Source of the DNA: a virus
Virus record (IMG/VR): IMGVR_UViG_3300028394_000036
Span: 62,001-126,000 of that record
DNA: 64,000 nt
Reading direction: 5' to 3' (one strand)
Part shown: positions 1 to 7,758 of the stretch, one piece after another
Position numbering within the stretch: the first letter of the stretch is position 1
How the letters are laid out: each line of letters begins with the position of its first letter
Position numbers and translations under genes: made by a program
Notes under the pieces: model-generated
The model's database searches: none
What the model saw: only the letters and a program-made list of their open reading frames with translations
What the model was told of the DNA's origin: nothing

Positions 1-259
1 TAAAAGCAAAATCACATACTTGATTATAATCTTGTCCAAATTCACTTCCCTCATACGTCTGAGGTTGACGGTTTATTAAGGCAGATATTTTCACAGGACT
101 ATGATATACCTTTTTATCAGATTCATTGTATATATTAGTTTTTGTATTATCTATTGACAATTTATACAACGCAACTTCCGTATCTATAATGTCAACAATA
201 AGTTCCATGTTAAACTTATGAACAAGTCCTGCGTCTCTTTGTCCGTGAAATAATGGCAT
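1..259 (-). CDS. Neck protein, gp14-like (3' part outside window)
   Basis: The gene starts with ATG at 259 and runs open to base 1, so only the first 86 codons are visible. The protein begins MPLFHGQRDAGLVHKFNMEL and continues with an acidic/hydrophobic segment (VDIIDTEVALYKL) and an 'INRQPQTYEG' stretch. I recall similar N-termini in gp14-type neck proteins of marine T4-like phages, where they help close the head and join the tail. It follows the neck-like gene upstream by only 3 nt, so the two are probably cotranslated. The neck assignment rests on position and recalled similarity, with no diagnostic motif. Confidence 0.5.
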   Translation of the reverse strand, partial: MPLFHGQRDAGLVHKFNMELIVDIIDTEVALYKLSIDNTKTNIYNESDKKVYHSPVKISALINRQPQTYEGSEFGQDYNQVCDFAF

Positions 260-262
260 AAA

Positions 263-1393
263 TTATCCTATATAAATTGCTAAAGGTGTGCCATTCAAAG
301 AAACATTCAAGTGTTCTGTTTCTGCTCTTTTTGCTTCTAACAATTTTGAACGTGTCATTGATTCTAAAATAGTTCTTAGTTCAGTAACAAGAGCTTGTTT
401 TTCTGCTGTTGCAGCAGAAAGTAAATCAGCAGAGTTTAGTGTTGTTTCACCATTTGGAATTGGAATATTACCATACTTACCACGAATATATCCTAACATT
501 TCTTTTGCTAGAGCAAGTGTATACGCAAATATCCATCGATGACCAACTGAATTTATACCCACATAGTTCATAAGCGAATACGGTGCATTTGAAATATCGG
601 ATACTTGACCGACTGGATATTTAAGTGGGTTTGACCGTTCTTCTTTTACTATGTATTCAATCCATAAAGTAAAATCTTTAATAGGAAGTGGAAATATTCT
701 AAGTTCATTATTTATTAATTCAAATGAGTAAGAAGATTTTCGCATCATATCGTTAAACTCAATCGCTTGAACCCGCAATAAATCTGCGTACATAGGCATC
801 AACGTAAAAGAAACACCAGTAGAATAAGCACCAAATCCGAATGTATCCAACATCGCTTGATTACCTAAATATGGATCATAGAAACGCATGGAAGCAGGTG
901 GTGCATAGTGATGAACTCGTTTTATTTCTATCGAACCAGTTGGTGCTGCAATGTCTCTTATCAACGTATTCAACTTATATTTCTGCTGATTTGTTTTTAC
1001 CGCTATTGAAGCAGTATGAAATGTTACATTTCCGTTAGTAAATGTTTCACTACCATACTCAGTTGCTAATTGAATCAACGGTCCCATATTAGTTGAAATA
1101 TTTCTATGAGTTAGATTCGATGCAGTAGGTGAACCCATGATACTCAACATATTTTGTTGAATATTATATTGATTAACGTGATTTGAATATTCTGCTACTG
1201 CTTCTTCAAAACAGGCATAAAAGTTTGCAGACTGTAATTCAATATCAACTAGTGGATAACCAAGTCTTTTAGCACACCAATCAGAAACGTTATCAGCGTC
1301 TGTACGAAAACTTGCCTCAGAATCAAAGTAACCAAAAGGCGTACTACCAGTTGTAAAACTAGATGAACCCGGCCAAATTGGAATTTCTGTCAT
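263..1393 (-). CDS. Neck-like structural protein (gp13-like, putative)
   Basis: A 376-aa soluble protein without signal peptide or membrane segment. The N-terminal part (about 30-110) is rich in aromatic and Asn/Gln residues (ELQSANFYACFEEAVAEYS), and the C-terminal 60 residues are helical (SADLLSAATAEKQALVTELR). The size and its place directly upstream of the gp14-like gene resemble the gp13-gp14 neck pair of T4-like phages, which form the collar between portal and tail. Its start abuts the stop of phoH, and only a weak GAGA precedes the ATG, so translational coupling is likely. The name is an inference from order and size. It could be another head-completion protein. Confidence 0.45.
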   Translation of the reverse strand: MTEIPIWPGSSSFTTGSTPFGYFDSEASFRTDADNVSDWCAKRLGYPLVDIELQSANFYACFEEAVAEYSNHVNQYNIQQNMLSIMGSPTASNLTHRNISTNMGPLIQLATEYGSETFTNGNVTFHTASIAVKTNQQKYKLNTLIRDIAAPTGSIEIKRVHHYAPPASMRFYDPYLGNQAMLDTFGFGAYSTGVSFTLMPMYADLLRVQAIEFNDMMRKSSYSFELINNELRIFPLPIKDFTLWIEYIVKEERSNPLKYPVGQVSDISNAPYSLMNYVGINSVGHRWIFAYTLALAKEMLGYIRGKYGNIPIPNGETTLNSADLLSAATAEKQALVTELRTILESMTRSKLLEAKRAETEHLNVSLNGTPLAIYIG

Positions 1394-2116
1394 TTACTTC
1401 TCGGTTTTTGTATCTTCAAAATATTGTAATATACTGTCAACAATAGGATGGCGATGATTTGTTTTTAATTCATATACCCCCAATCCTTCAATTTTATTCT
1501 TCATATTATATAAATATGGTAAACCAGAATCTTTCTTTTGTTTTAAGTCAATTTGATTTGCATCACCGGTAAGAATCATCTTAGAATTAACACCAAGTCT
1601 TGATAAAATCATCTCCATTTGTGCTTTAGTTACATTCTGTGATTCATCAACGATTACACATGAATTAACAAACGTTCTACCGCGAAGAAAACTTATAGGA
1701 GCAATTTCTATAACATCTTCTTGCATTAATTTTTCAATCTTTTGTTTACTATATAACATATTCATATTTGCTTGTATCGGAGATACCCATGGGTCCATTT
1801 TTTCTTTCATATTACCAGGTAAAAACCCAATGTCTTCATTTGAAACAGTAGGTCTTGTTATAATTATTTTTTCAACTTCACGATAGAAAAGATATTCCAA
1901 AGCTATTTGCGTTGCCAACAAAGTTTTTCCCGAACCTGCTTTTCCCACAAATACAGATATTGTATCGTTTAAAACACTTGATTTTATATTTTTCTGTTCT
2001 TCATTTAATTTTAATTGAAATTCTATCTTATTCTTTATTACCCGTCTTCCTTTTTTAATGCCAGAAGTATTTACACCAGTAATTTCTTCGTTGTGTTCAT
2101 CATGTGTAGTGGCCAT
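1394..2116 (-). CDS. phoH: PhoH-like P-loop ATPase
   Basis: A 240-aa PhoH family ATPase. A Walker A motif GKAGSGKT is at about 58-65, the family segment IIITRPTVSNEDIGFLPG at 84-101, a Walker B VIVDESQN at 154-161 and a sensor LTGDANQID at 182-190, all in the usual order. The family is very common in phages and is thought to act on RNA, but its role in infection is not settled. I chose ATG 2116 rather than GTG 2122 because an AGGAG lies 5 nt upstream of that ATG. The length is typical of a phage PhoH without extra domains. It sits between a membrane protein and neck genes, so it is expressed with late head genes. Family assignment is secure, the precise function is not. Confidence 0.95.
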   Translation of the reverse strand: MATTHDEHNEEITGVNTSGIKKGRRVIKNKIEFQLKLNEEQKNIKSSVLNDTISVFVGKAGSGKTLLATQIALEYLFYREVEKIIITRPTVSNEDIGFLPGNMKEKMDPWVSPIQANMNMLYSKQKIEKLMQEDVIEIAPISFLRGRTFVNSCVIVDESQNVTKAQMEMILSRLGVNSKMILTGDANQIDLKQKKDSGLPYLYNMKNKIEGLGVYELKTNHRHPIVDSILQYFEDTKTEK

Positions 2117-2124
2117 GCTCACTC

Positions 2125-2724
2125 CTATAATAATTTAGAAAGGGTTTCTCCTAATGCCTTAACATCTTCTTCGATTTTTGAAAAAACACTATCAAGTTTT
2201 TCAGTCTTATGTGTCCATTCAAAACCAACTAACGCTATTAATTCTTTACCTTTGTTGATTGGATATACGACTGCAGATTTTGAACCCCTCTGTAAAAAAA
2301 ATGCTTTGGTTATTAAATCATCAATATTATCCACATTTGGATAAACTGCCTTATGATTTACCACATCTTCTATAAACCTGGAATATAATGATATAGGTAA
2401 GTTTTGGTATTCTTTGAATTCTGTACTTACACCTTCTTCCAACGATTCAAATGAAGTTGAAATTTTAGACATTGATTTACCAGTTTGATATTTACCACCG
2501 TTATGACGTTGAAAAATAAATCCGCGTTGGCATTTATATTCAGTCAATAGTTGGTCAAGTATTGTTTGAATAAGTTTTGAATGGGTAATTTCTTGAGTAA
2601 GTTTTTTTTGTTTGTACTCACCATATTTGTATTTGAGAAACCACGAAAGTAACACACCTAACAGAGTTGCTGCAGATGATATGCCTAATCGTATTATGTC
2701 TATATATTCAATATGATTTTCCAT
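2125..2724 (-). CDS. Membrane-anchored GAF-like domain protein
   Basis: A 199-aa protein with one N-terminal membrane segment (about residues 10-29, LGISSAATLLGVLLSWFLKY) followed by a basic/charged helix and a soluble domain from about 45. The domain has RGFIFQRHNGGKYQTGKSM and, later, SAVVYPINKGKELIALVGFEW, a layout that resembles GAF-type sensor folds seen in phage proteins carrying an 'F-H-N-G' motif. N-in topology would place the domain in the cytoplasm. No catalytic residues are evident, so it may bind a small ligand or a host membrane factor. It follows a terminator and precedes phoH by 8 nt. The fold is a judgement from sequence pattern and the function is unknown. Confidence 0.5.
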   Translation of the reverse strand: MENHIEYIDIIRLGISSAATLLGVLLSWFLKYKYGEYKQKKLTQEITHSKLIQTILDQLLTEYKCQRGFIFQRHNGGKYQTGKSMSKISTSFESLEEGVSTEFKEYQNLPISLYSRFIEDVVNHKAVYPNVDNIDDLITKAFFLQRGSKSAVVYPINKGKELIALVGFEWTHKTEKLDSVFSKIEEDVKALGETLSKLL

Positions 2725-2744
2725 TTGTAATAAATAGAATTAAG

Positions 2745-2778
2745 CATAAAAAAAGGTAACGAATTAGCTACCTTTGTA
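2745..2778 (-). terminator. Rho-independent terminator
   Basis: Read on the minus strand, AAAGGTAGC pairs with GTTACCTTT (one G-T wobble) around a 6-nt loop, giving a stem at 2750-2775, followed by a run of seven T. It lies just after the stop of the 2796 gene and before the membrane protein gene, in the correct orientation to end transcription of the head-cargo unit. Confidence 0.75.
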
Positions 2779-2795
2779 AAATTTAATTTCATTAA

Positions 2796-3332
2796 TTACT
2801 GTTTTGTAAATATGTTGTCAAGTTCTTTTTCAAAGAAAGCACCGAGGTTTCCAAACTTAATAGAATATAAAATATCTTTTATTTTTTCTCGAATATCACT
2901 ATCCCACCAAATACGCTTTAATCGCATGAATGCAGCAAATAAACCTGGAGCATCCATTGCTACATGAAATCCAATTGAAGTTATAATAACAGCGAATACG
3001 GAATTAGCTATTTTTTGTTTTTTATCCATCGGAACTTTATCAAAGCCAGGTACACCAACGTTCAACATTCTCATAATATCATTTATATAAAATTGATGCA
3101 ATTTATCTGCACCAGTCCTCAGTAATTCTGCTGCTTTAGTTTTATCGCCAATACCAATTTCTTTTGAAATAAAATCTATACCGTCAGCAGTAACTCTTGC
3201 AACATCAGGTGCTGAAAGTGCAACCGCGGTAACTGTTAATGGATCAAATGAAAATTCCTTAACTAAATTAGAAGACTCCTCGACTTTTATTTCATCGAGG
3301 AGTTTCTTTAATTTTATGGTATTTTTATTCAT
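2796..3332 (-). CDS. Hypothetical virion protein with hydrophobic helices
   Basis: A 178-aa protein if the ATG at 3332 is used. A TTG at 3344, immediately after the previous stop, would add MQSK. Neither start has a clear ribosome binding site. The basic leader NTIKLKKLLDEIKVEESSN contains an (I/L)-x-E tripeptide (LDE) and is followed by a mostly helical body with hydrophobic stretches (SVFAVIITSIGFHVAM and GLFAAFMRLKRIWW). It directly follows the 448-aa hydrophobic polyprotein, is cotranscribed with it, and the unit ends in a terminator just downstream. I do not recognise the family. A role as a packaged or ejected membrane-active protein is an inference from composition and neighbours. Confidence 0.6.
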   Translation of the reverse strand: MNKNTIKLKKLLDEIKVEESSNLVKEFSFDPLTVTAVALSAPDVARVTADGIDFISKEIGIGDKTKAAELLRTGADKLHQFYINDIMRMLNVGVPGFDKVPMDKKQKIANSVFAVIITSIGFHVAMDAPGLFAAFMRLKRIWWDSDIREKIKDILYSIKFGNLGAFFEKELDNIFTKQ

Positions 3333-3344
3333 TTTTGATTGCAA

Positions 3345-4691
3345 TTATTCTGTAATAAATAATAAATTACCGTTCTGCATTTTAAATTCACCCTTTGGTG
3401 AATATGATTCTGCCTTAGGAGCAGCACCACCTGCTTTTTGAAGAAACGGAACAATATTAATTGCAATAGTTGCAATAGTCCATACCATCAAACAACTTTT
3501 TACTGTTTTTATAAGTGTCTCTGCTGCTAATATAATTGGACCAAGTCCTGGAATAAAGAAAGCAGCAATTGCAGGACCAGATGGTGTGATTGCCTTAACA
3601 GCAAGTTCTATAAGTTCGGAAAGAATACCACCAATTATTACAAATTTAAAAGCGCCAGGGCCACCTAATAACTTTACGGATTCGGAATATTTTGGTAACA
3701 CTTCTTTACCAACAGCAGCAGCAACTGTTTGTGCAATTTTTGCAATAGGAATAAACAATGCCTGTAATATTTTTACTGACCATTCAACTACACCTTTTAA
3801 GAAAGGATTTTTGATAGCACCTTCAATGTGAGAAAATCCACCACCTTCAGCGATGAATAATCTTCTTTCTGAACTGTTGAATAATTCATTAACAACATCA
3901 GAATTTGAAAGTAACTTGTTTCTTTCTTTGATTATATTCGCATTCATTTTACGAATAGATTCCATTGTTTTCAAATCTTCTAAACCACCTTCTGCCTTAG
4001 CTGGTTCAACTTTTACGTCTTCGGTGGGTGTTGCATTACCAGCAATCATATCCTTTTCCCATTCCGGAGCACCAAACCATTTGGTATAGAATGTTTTTGT
4101 TATGTAAGTGTTCGTATCTGTCATTTCTTTAACTTCTTTTAAGAAAGCATTTTTATCAGTTATCTTTGCAAGACCTTCTTTTGCACCGTCTGTGACTTTA
4201 GCAGATGCACCTTTTGCCTTATCTGCAAAAGAACCAAATGCCTTGACAAATCCATCTTTACAAGCACTTGCAACTTCTGTTACCAAATCTTTGAACTCGC
4301 TCCAAACCGCTTTTACTTTTGACCAACCACCGGAAAGTGCTTCTTTTGCTTTGTCACCAAGACCTTTAAGACCATCCCATATATCACCGAAGAAACCTTC
4401 AGACAATACTGCATCACCTTCAACTGATTCAACGATAGTCTTTACACTTTTATCAAGTTTCTTAATTGTTGATTCTGTTAATGTCTTTGTTTTTGTTTTT
4501 GAAAAAAGTATTCTAATAGCATTAGATTCATTTATTGTAAAAACATCACATTTCAATAATGAATTGATTACAGATTCATCTAATGCAGTAAATTTAATAG
4601 TATTAGCATTGATTTTTTGTGTCATTCTTTTTTCTGAAATAACTTCGTTCATAAGGTATTTCAAAGAATTTGTGTCTTTGATGGTTGCCAT
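3345..4691 (-). CDS. Putative head-packaged polyprotein with hydrophobic C-terminal third
   Basis: A 448-aa protein of unrecognised family. Two sites match the T4 gp21 cleavage rule: VLSE|GFF after residue 98 and FIAE|GGG after residue 282. Cleavage would give a 98-aa helical leader, a middle part rich in Lys/Ala/Gly helices (about 99-282), and a C-terminal part (283-448) with four hydrophobic stretches at roughly 300-330, 348-365, 372-392 and 398-418. The last six residues (LLFITE) end in I-T-E. The ATG is preceded by TTGGAG at good spacing. It lies right after the capsid gene and its terminator, so it has its own transcription start or depends on readthrough. The sequence shows the sites and hydrophobicity. 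Packaging and membrane insertion on ejection are inferences. Confidence 0.7.
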   Translation of the reverse strand: MATIKDTNSLKYLMNEVISEKRMTQKINANTIKFTALDESVINSLLKCDVFTINESNAIRILFSKTKTKTLTESTIKKLDKSVKTIVESVEGDAVLSEGFFGDIWDGLKGLGDKAKEALSGGWSKVKAVWSEFKDLVTEVASACKDGFVKAFGSFADKAKGASAKVTDGAKEGLAKITDKNAFLKEVKEMTDTNTYITKTFYTKWFGAPEWEKDMIAGNATPTEDVKVEPAKAEGGLEDLKTMESIRKMNANIIKERNKLLSNSDVVNELFNSSERRLFIAEGGGFSHIEGAIKNPFLKGVVEWSVKILQALFIPIAKIAQTVAAAVGKEVLPKYSESVKLLGGPGAFKFVIIGGILSELIELAVKAITPSGPAIAAFFIPGLGPIILAAETLIKTVKSCLMVWTIATIAINIVPFLQKAGGAAPKAESYSPKGEFKMQNGNLLFITE

Positions 4692-4733
4692 TATTGCTCC
4701 AATATAAAAATATATTTTTTTATTTACATAGTC

Positions 4734-4748
4734 TATAATAAATATAAC
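4734..4748 (-). promoter_or_regulatory. Recurrent AT-rich element upstream of the 448-aa gene
   Basis: A 15-nt plus-strand sequence TATAATAAATATAAC lies between the capsid-gene terminator and the next gene. The same 15 nt occur at 11992-12006, upstream of the gene at 11118-11960. Because it follows a terminator it is a reasonable place for a promoter reading leftward (minus-strand form GTTATATTTATTATA). There is no experimental support, and AT-rich sequence produces such matches easily. Confidence 0.35.
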
Positions 4749-4750
4749 AT

Positions 4751-4784
4751 AAAATAAAAAAGGAGTGATTTCTCACTCCTTTAA
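4751..4784 (-). terminator. Strong Rho-independent terminator after the capsid gene
   Basis: On the minus strand a perfect 10-bp stem AAAGGAGTGA / TCACTCCTTT closes a GAAA tetraloop (stem 4759-4782) and is followed by TTTTTTATTTT. It begins 25 nt after the capsid stop codon. This is the cleanest terminator in the window and would separate the highly expressed capsid gene from the genes downstream. Confidence 0.9.
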
Positions 4785-4806
4785 TTTTTCAACTAACTAT
4801 CTAATA

Positions 4807-6450
4807 CTAGATGTCACCTAAAGACTCGATTTGAATCAAACCGTAGAATTCAGGACGAACTATTTTCTTTGCATAGCGTGTCAACACGCCTTTTCTTGGT
4901 GTGAAGTTAGTTGGATCGTAAACCAATGGTGTCATTACAAGTGGAATATATGGTGCATAAACCGCGCCAGTTTCTAGGAATTGTGTTCCACGGAAACCAA
5001 CTAAGATTTGGTTTTCTAACATATATGGGTTCTTGTAAACTGTGATGCGGCCATTTAATTGACCAACTTTTTGTACACCCATTGCGAATTTCATACCTTC
5101 ACCATCAACTGCATAGCCAGGCATAGATTCAAGAATTGTAGCAACTTGTGGAGAACATACTAAGAAGTTTGCACCACCACGTAATGTTTTCTGATGAATT
5201 ATGTTTGATACTTTTTGAATCTTTGTACCTAATGTTTGGAACCAAGTTTGTTGGTTGAATGCAGAAGCTGCACCTTGTGCTGTTGAGTAGTCAGTAAATG
5301 TATTCAAATATGCATCATATGCTCGACCGATACGTGCTGACCATTTTTCTGTTGTTTGTGCATTCTTAATCAACATATCAAGAATTTCTAAGTCAATTTC
5401 TTGAGAGATATACTCAGATAACATAGAAGTTAATTCTGCTTCTGCGTCAATTGAGTGATATGCATTCAAATCTTGTGCGAATTCAGGTGTCCATACTGCT
5501 TTCAACTTACGTGTTTTAGCAACAATGGATTCTGAACGTAATTCTAAGTTGATCTCTGGAACACCTAAGTCTGAACCAGCTGCATTTTCTTCAAAGTCAC
5601 CACGAGTTGTTGCTGTAGGTTGCTTTTCGTATGCAATACCAACTGTTGCAGGAGCTGCTGATGCAGAAACAACAAAAGTAATTGTTGAATTATTGTTTGC
5701 TGTTGTTGTATATTGTGGGAAATAACCTAAGATGGTTGAACCACTAACTTTGAATGCGCGAACTGCTTCAAAATCAGGTGATGATAATGATGCAGACTGA
5801 ACAGTAATTGTCATGATTTTACCAGCTACAAGAGATGCAGAGTAAGCATTAAGAAATTCTGAATCATGTTGGTAAAGAGATGGTGTTGTTATTGATACAG
5901 AGCCAGTAACAAAATAAGATCCAGATGTATTTAATCCAGCCGCTTTATCTGCAAGGATACTTGCTTCATTGATTGAATAACCAAAGCGACCTGCACCATA
6001 AAGACCACCTGATGCATCAGCATCTTTTGCTTCTGCACCTGTCACACCAAATACAGAGTCAGTTTGTGAATCTTTACCTGCACCTGTTGTGAAGCCAGGT
6101 TGTGCTGTACCGTATTTAAAATCTAAGAAGAATACAAGACCAGATGGTAAGTTCATTGGTTGAACAGAAACAAAATCTTTCGCAGCAATTTCAGAGAAAA
6201 TACGGCGAACCAATGGAAGTGCAACACCTGCCCATTCTTCTGCGCCAGCTGCTGTACCTGTACGGTTTGATTCATCAATAAGTTGTTTTGCTTGGTTTTC
6301 TAAAAGAACTGCAATAGAGTTCTTTTCATAGTCATTGTTTAAGTTATCAAGTAAACCAGTCTTTGCCCATTTGTTGACAATTTGACGGTTTTCATTGATA
6401 AGTGCTTTGTGGGGACTCCCAGAAGCGTTTAATAAAGATTTTACACTCAT
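4807..6450 (-). CDS. 23: Major capsid protein, gp23-like
   Basis: A 547-aa HK97-fold capsid protein of the T4 type. The diagnostic stretch is WAGVALPLVRRIFSEI at about 73-88, followed by VSVQPMNLPSGLVFFLDFKY, matching the gp23 region where the mature protein meets its conserved N-arm. An LIDE|S site after residue 60 corresponds in place to the T4 cleavage at residue 65, so residues 1-60 are probably removed by the prohead protease. The C-terminal half has typical gp23 features (NFLVCSPQVATILESMPGY). The ATG follows ATAGGAAAAG. It lies directly downstream of the scaffold gene, as gp22-gp23 do in T4, and ends in a strong terminator. No separate gp24-like vertex gene is seen here. Confidence 0.97.
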   Translation of the reverse strand: MSVKSLLNASGSPHKALINENRQIVNKWAKTGLLDNLNNDYEKNSIAVLLENQAKQLIDESNRTGTAAGAEEWAGVALPLVRRIFSEIAAKDFVSVQPMNLPSGLVFFLDFKYGTAQPGFTTGAGKDSQTDSVFGVTGAEAKDADASGGLYGAGRFGYSINEASILADKAAGLNTSGSYFVTGSVSITTPSLYQHDSEFLNAYSASLVAGKIMTITVQSASLSSPDFEAVRAFKVSGSTILGYFPQYTTTANNNSTITFVVSASAAPATVGIAYEKQPTATTRGDFEENAAGSDLGVPEINLELRSESIVAKTRKLKAVWTPEFAQDLNAYHSIDAEAELTSMLSEYISQEIDLEILDMLIKNAQTTEKWSARIGRAYDAYLNTFTDYSTAQGAASAFNQQTWFQTLGTKIQKVSNIIHQKTLRGGANFLVCSPQVATILESMPGYAVDGEGMKFAMGVQKVGQLNGRITVYKNPYMLENQILVGFRGTQFLETGAVYAPYIPLVMTPLVYDPTNFTPRKGVLTRYAKKIVRPEFYGLIQIESLGDI

Positions 6451-6472
6451 TTTTTCTTTTCCTATAATAAAA

Positions 6473-7504
6473 TTATTTTAAACCTGCTAATTTGCGTAAA
6501 CGAGTTGCCATAACATCACCTTCATTCAAAATATTACGTGAAGGACGTGTACTTGCAATTGGTTTAGATGCAAAAGATTCTTTGATTTGTTTTGTAGTAC
6601 CTTTTGCTGTTTTTAATGCTTCCGAAAGTGTTGCGAATACTAACTTGACTTCACGAAGACTTGCTGCGCGGTCAAAGTTTTCAATTACTGTCATCTTTTG
6701 GCTTTCAGATAAAGAATGTTTTCTGAAAAGTTTGTTTGAGAACAATAACTTAGAATTTAGTAAATTAACCTCATTGATTTTTGAGCGAAGGAATTGAATA
6801 ACTGCATAAGCTTCACGAAGTTTAGCTTCTGCAACTTTTTCTTCTTCTTTTTCTTCTTCTTCCATTGCTGGTTCTTCGTCTTCTTCTTCACGAAGAGCAC
6901 GTAAAACTTCTTTGATGTCAACTTCTTCTTCTTCTGCTTCTTCAATAGGAGCTTCTGCTTCTTCTTCTTCACGAAGAGCGCGTAAAATCTCTTGGATTTC
7001 AGCAACTTCTTCTGTTTCTTCGTCTTCTTCTTCCACTAATTGAACCAACTTTTCTCCTTTCATTTGTGTTGATGCAGATGATGCTTTTGGAGCTGGTTTT
7101 TTATTGTCACCACCACCGATGTCAGACGATACTAAATCTTCTTCAAGTTGACGGATTATTTCCATCAAATCTTCGTCCATTGGTTCTTCTTCATCTTCTG
7201 CTTCTTCCATTGCTGGTTCTTCTTCTTCTGCTTCTTCCATTGCTGGTTCTTCAGTTTCTTCATCGCCTTCTTCCATTGCTGGTTCTTCTTCTTCGTCTGC
7301 TTCATTGTAGAAACCGTATTCTTCAACAGGTTCTTCTGTTTCTTCGGCTTCTGCTTCTTCAGAAAGTTTCTTAGAAAGCATAGACTGTAGACGAGGTGTG
7401 AACGCCTCTTCCAAAGCGAGTTTTGCGTTTGCAAGTGCTACTTCCTTAACGGCTTTAGCATCTGCGATTGCTTCTTTCAGTAAATCATTCATTAAAATCT
7501 CCAA
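6473..7504 (-). CDS. 22: Prohead scaffold/core protein, gp22-like
   Basis: A 343-aa protein placed exactly where T4 has its scaffold gene, between the protease region and the capsid gene. Residues about 50-230 are extremely acidic, with imperfect repeats of the type EEPAMEEAEEEE and two copies of EI(L)RALREEEE, and the C-terminal 110 residues are helical and basic (SLSESQKMTVIENFDRAASL, end ATRLRKLAGLK). Several (I/L)-x-E tripeptides (for example LMEI) are expected in a scaffold destroyed by the prohead protease during maturation. The ATG follows TTGGAG. The acidic tract gives long misleading open frames on the other strand. Identity rests on position, composition and tail helix. Confidence 0.85.
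   Translation of the reverse strand: MEILMNDLLKEAIADAKAVKEVALANAKLALEEAFTPRLQSMLSKKLSEEAEAEETEEPVEEYGFYNEADEEEEPAMEEGDEETEEPAMEEAEEEEPAMEEAEDEEEPMDEDLMEIIRQLEEDLVSSDIGGGDNKKPAPKASSASTQMKGEKLVQLVEEEDEETEEVAEIQEILRALREEEEAEAPIEEAEEEEVDIKEVLRALREEEDEEPAMEEEEKEEEKVAEAKLREAYAVIQFLRSKINEVNLLNSKLLFSNKLFRKHSLSESQKMTVIENFDRAASLREVKLVFATLSEALKTAKGTTKQIKESFASKPIASTRPSRNILNEGDVMATRLRKLAGLK
6840..7330 (-). repeat. Degenerate acidic codon repeats in the scaffold gene
   Basis: The plus strand shows long runs built from CTTCTTCTT and 'TTCCATTGCTGGTTCTTC' units, encoding repeated EEPAMEEAE on the minus strand. Copies are imperfect in sequence and spacing. Such repeats are prone to length change by slippage, and they have no coding meaning on the plus strand. 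Confidence 0.8.
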
Positions 7505-7511
7505 CTATTCT

Positions 7512-7592
7512 AGCGTTATTGTTAACGTCTAATTAATATAAAAATAGTATATGCCCCTATACGTTGAAGATATTGTTTAATTCTTCATAGGG
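7512..7592 (-). promoter_or_regulatory. Structured 5' leader of the scaffold gene
   Basis: In the 116-bp gap before the scaffold gene, CCCTATGAAGA (minus strand) can pair with TCTTC and ATAGGG across an unpaired AACGT, forming an interrupted hairpin at 7555-7592. Closer to the start, CGTTA-acaa-TAACG gives a small stem at about 7512-7529. The first hairpin is followed only by a broken T-rich stretch, so it may be a weak terminator after the 45-aa gene or a leader structure. Nothing else is visible in the gap. Confidence 0.4.
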
Positions 7593-7620
7593 TATTATAT
7601 TAAATAAGTATGGTGTATTA

Positions 7621-7758
7621 TTATTTTTTTATTTTTTTTGTAATTTTTTTTTCATCGGATGGGATACCAAGAATAGAACTAACATCAGAATCCGTATATA
7701 TGAATCGTATGTCTCTGTCTTTAGTATCGATTTTCTTTTCTTTTTTTTCATCAGCCAT
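7621..7758 (-). CDS. Small basic protein, 45 aa
   Basis: A short gene with ATG at 7758 inside the last codons of the ADP-ribosyltransferase gene (8-nt overlap, ATGGCTGA) and a TAA at 7621. The start has GTGGAG 8 nt upstream, the best argument that it is real. The product starts MADEKKEKKIDTKDRDIRFI, has a central hydrophobic YTDSDVSSILGIP, and ends in a lysine-rich tail. I do not recognise it. Charge and position among head genes would fit a small core or DNA-binding component, but that is only an inference. Confidence 0.65.
   Translation of the reverse strand: MADEKKEKKIDTKDRDIRFIYTDSDVSSILGIPSDEKKITKKIKK

Noticed and set aside
4108-4707. 199-aa plus-strand frame opposite the 448-aa gene
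   Set aside because: The minus-strand gene has a good start site and is one of a codirectional series. The plus frame has a Ser/Phe-rich composition typical of a reverse complement.
7066-7390. Long plus-strand open frames with Leu/Phe-rich products opposite the scaffold gene
   Set aside because: They are the complement of the acidic GAA/GAG repeat tract. They have no ribosome binding site and no neighbour on that strand.
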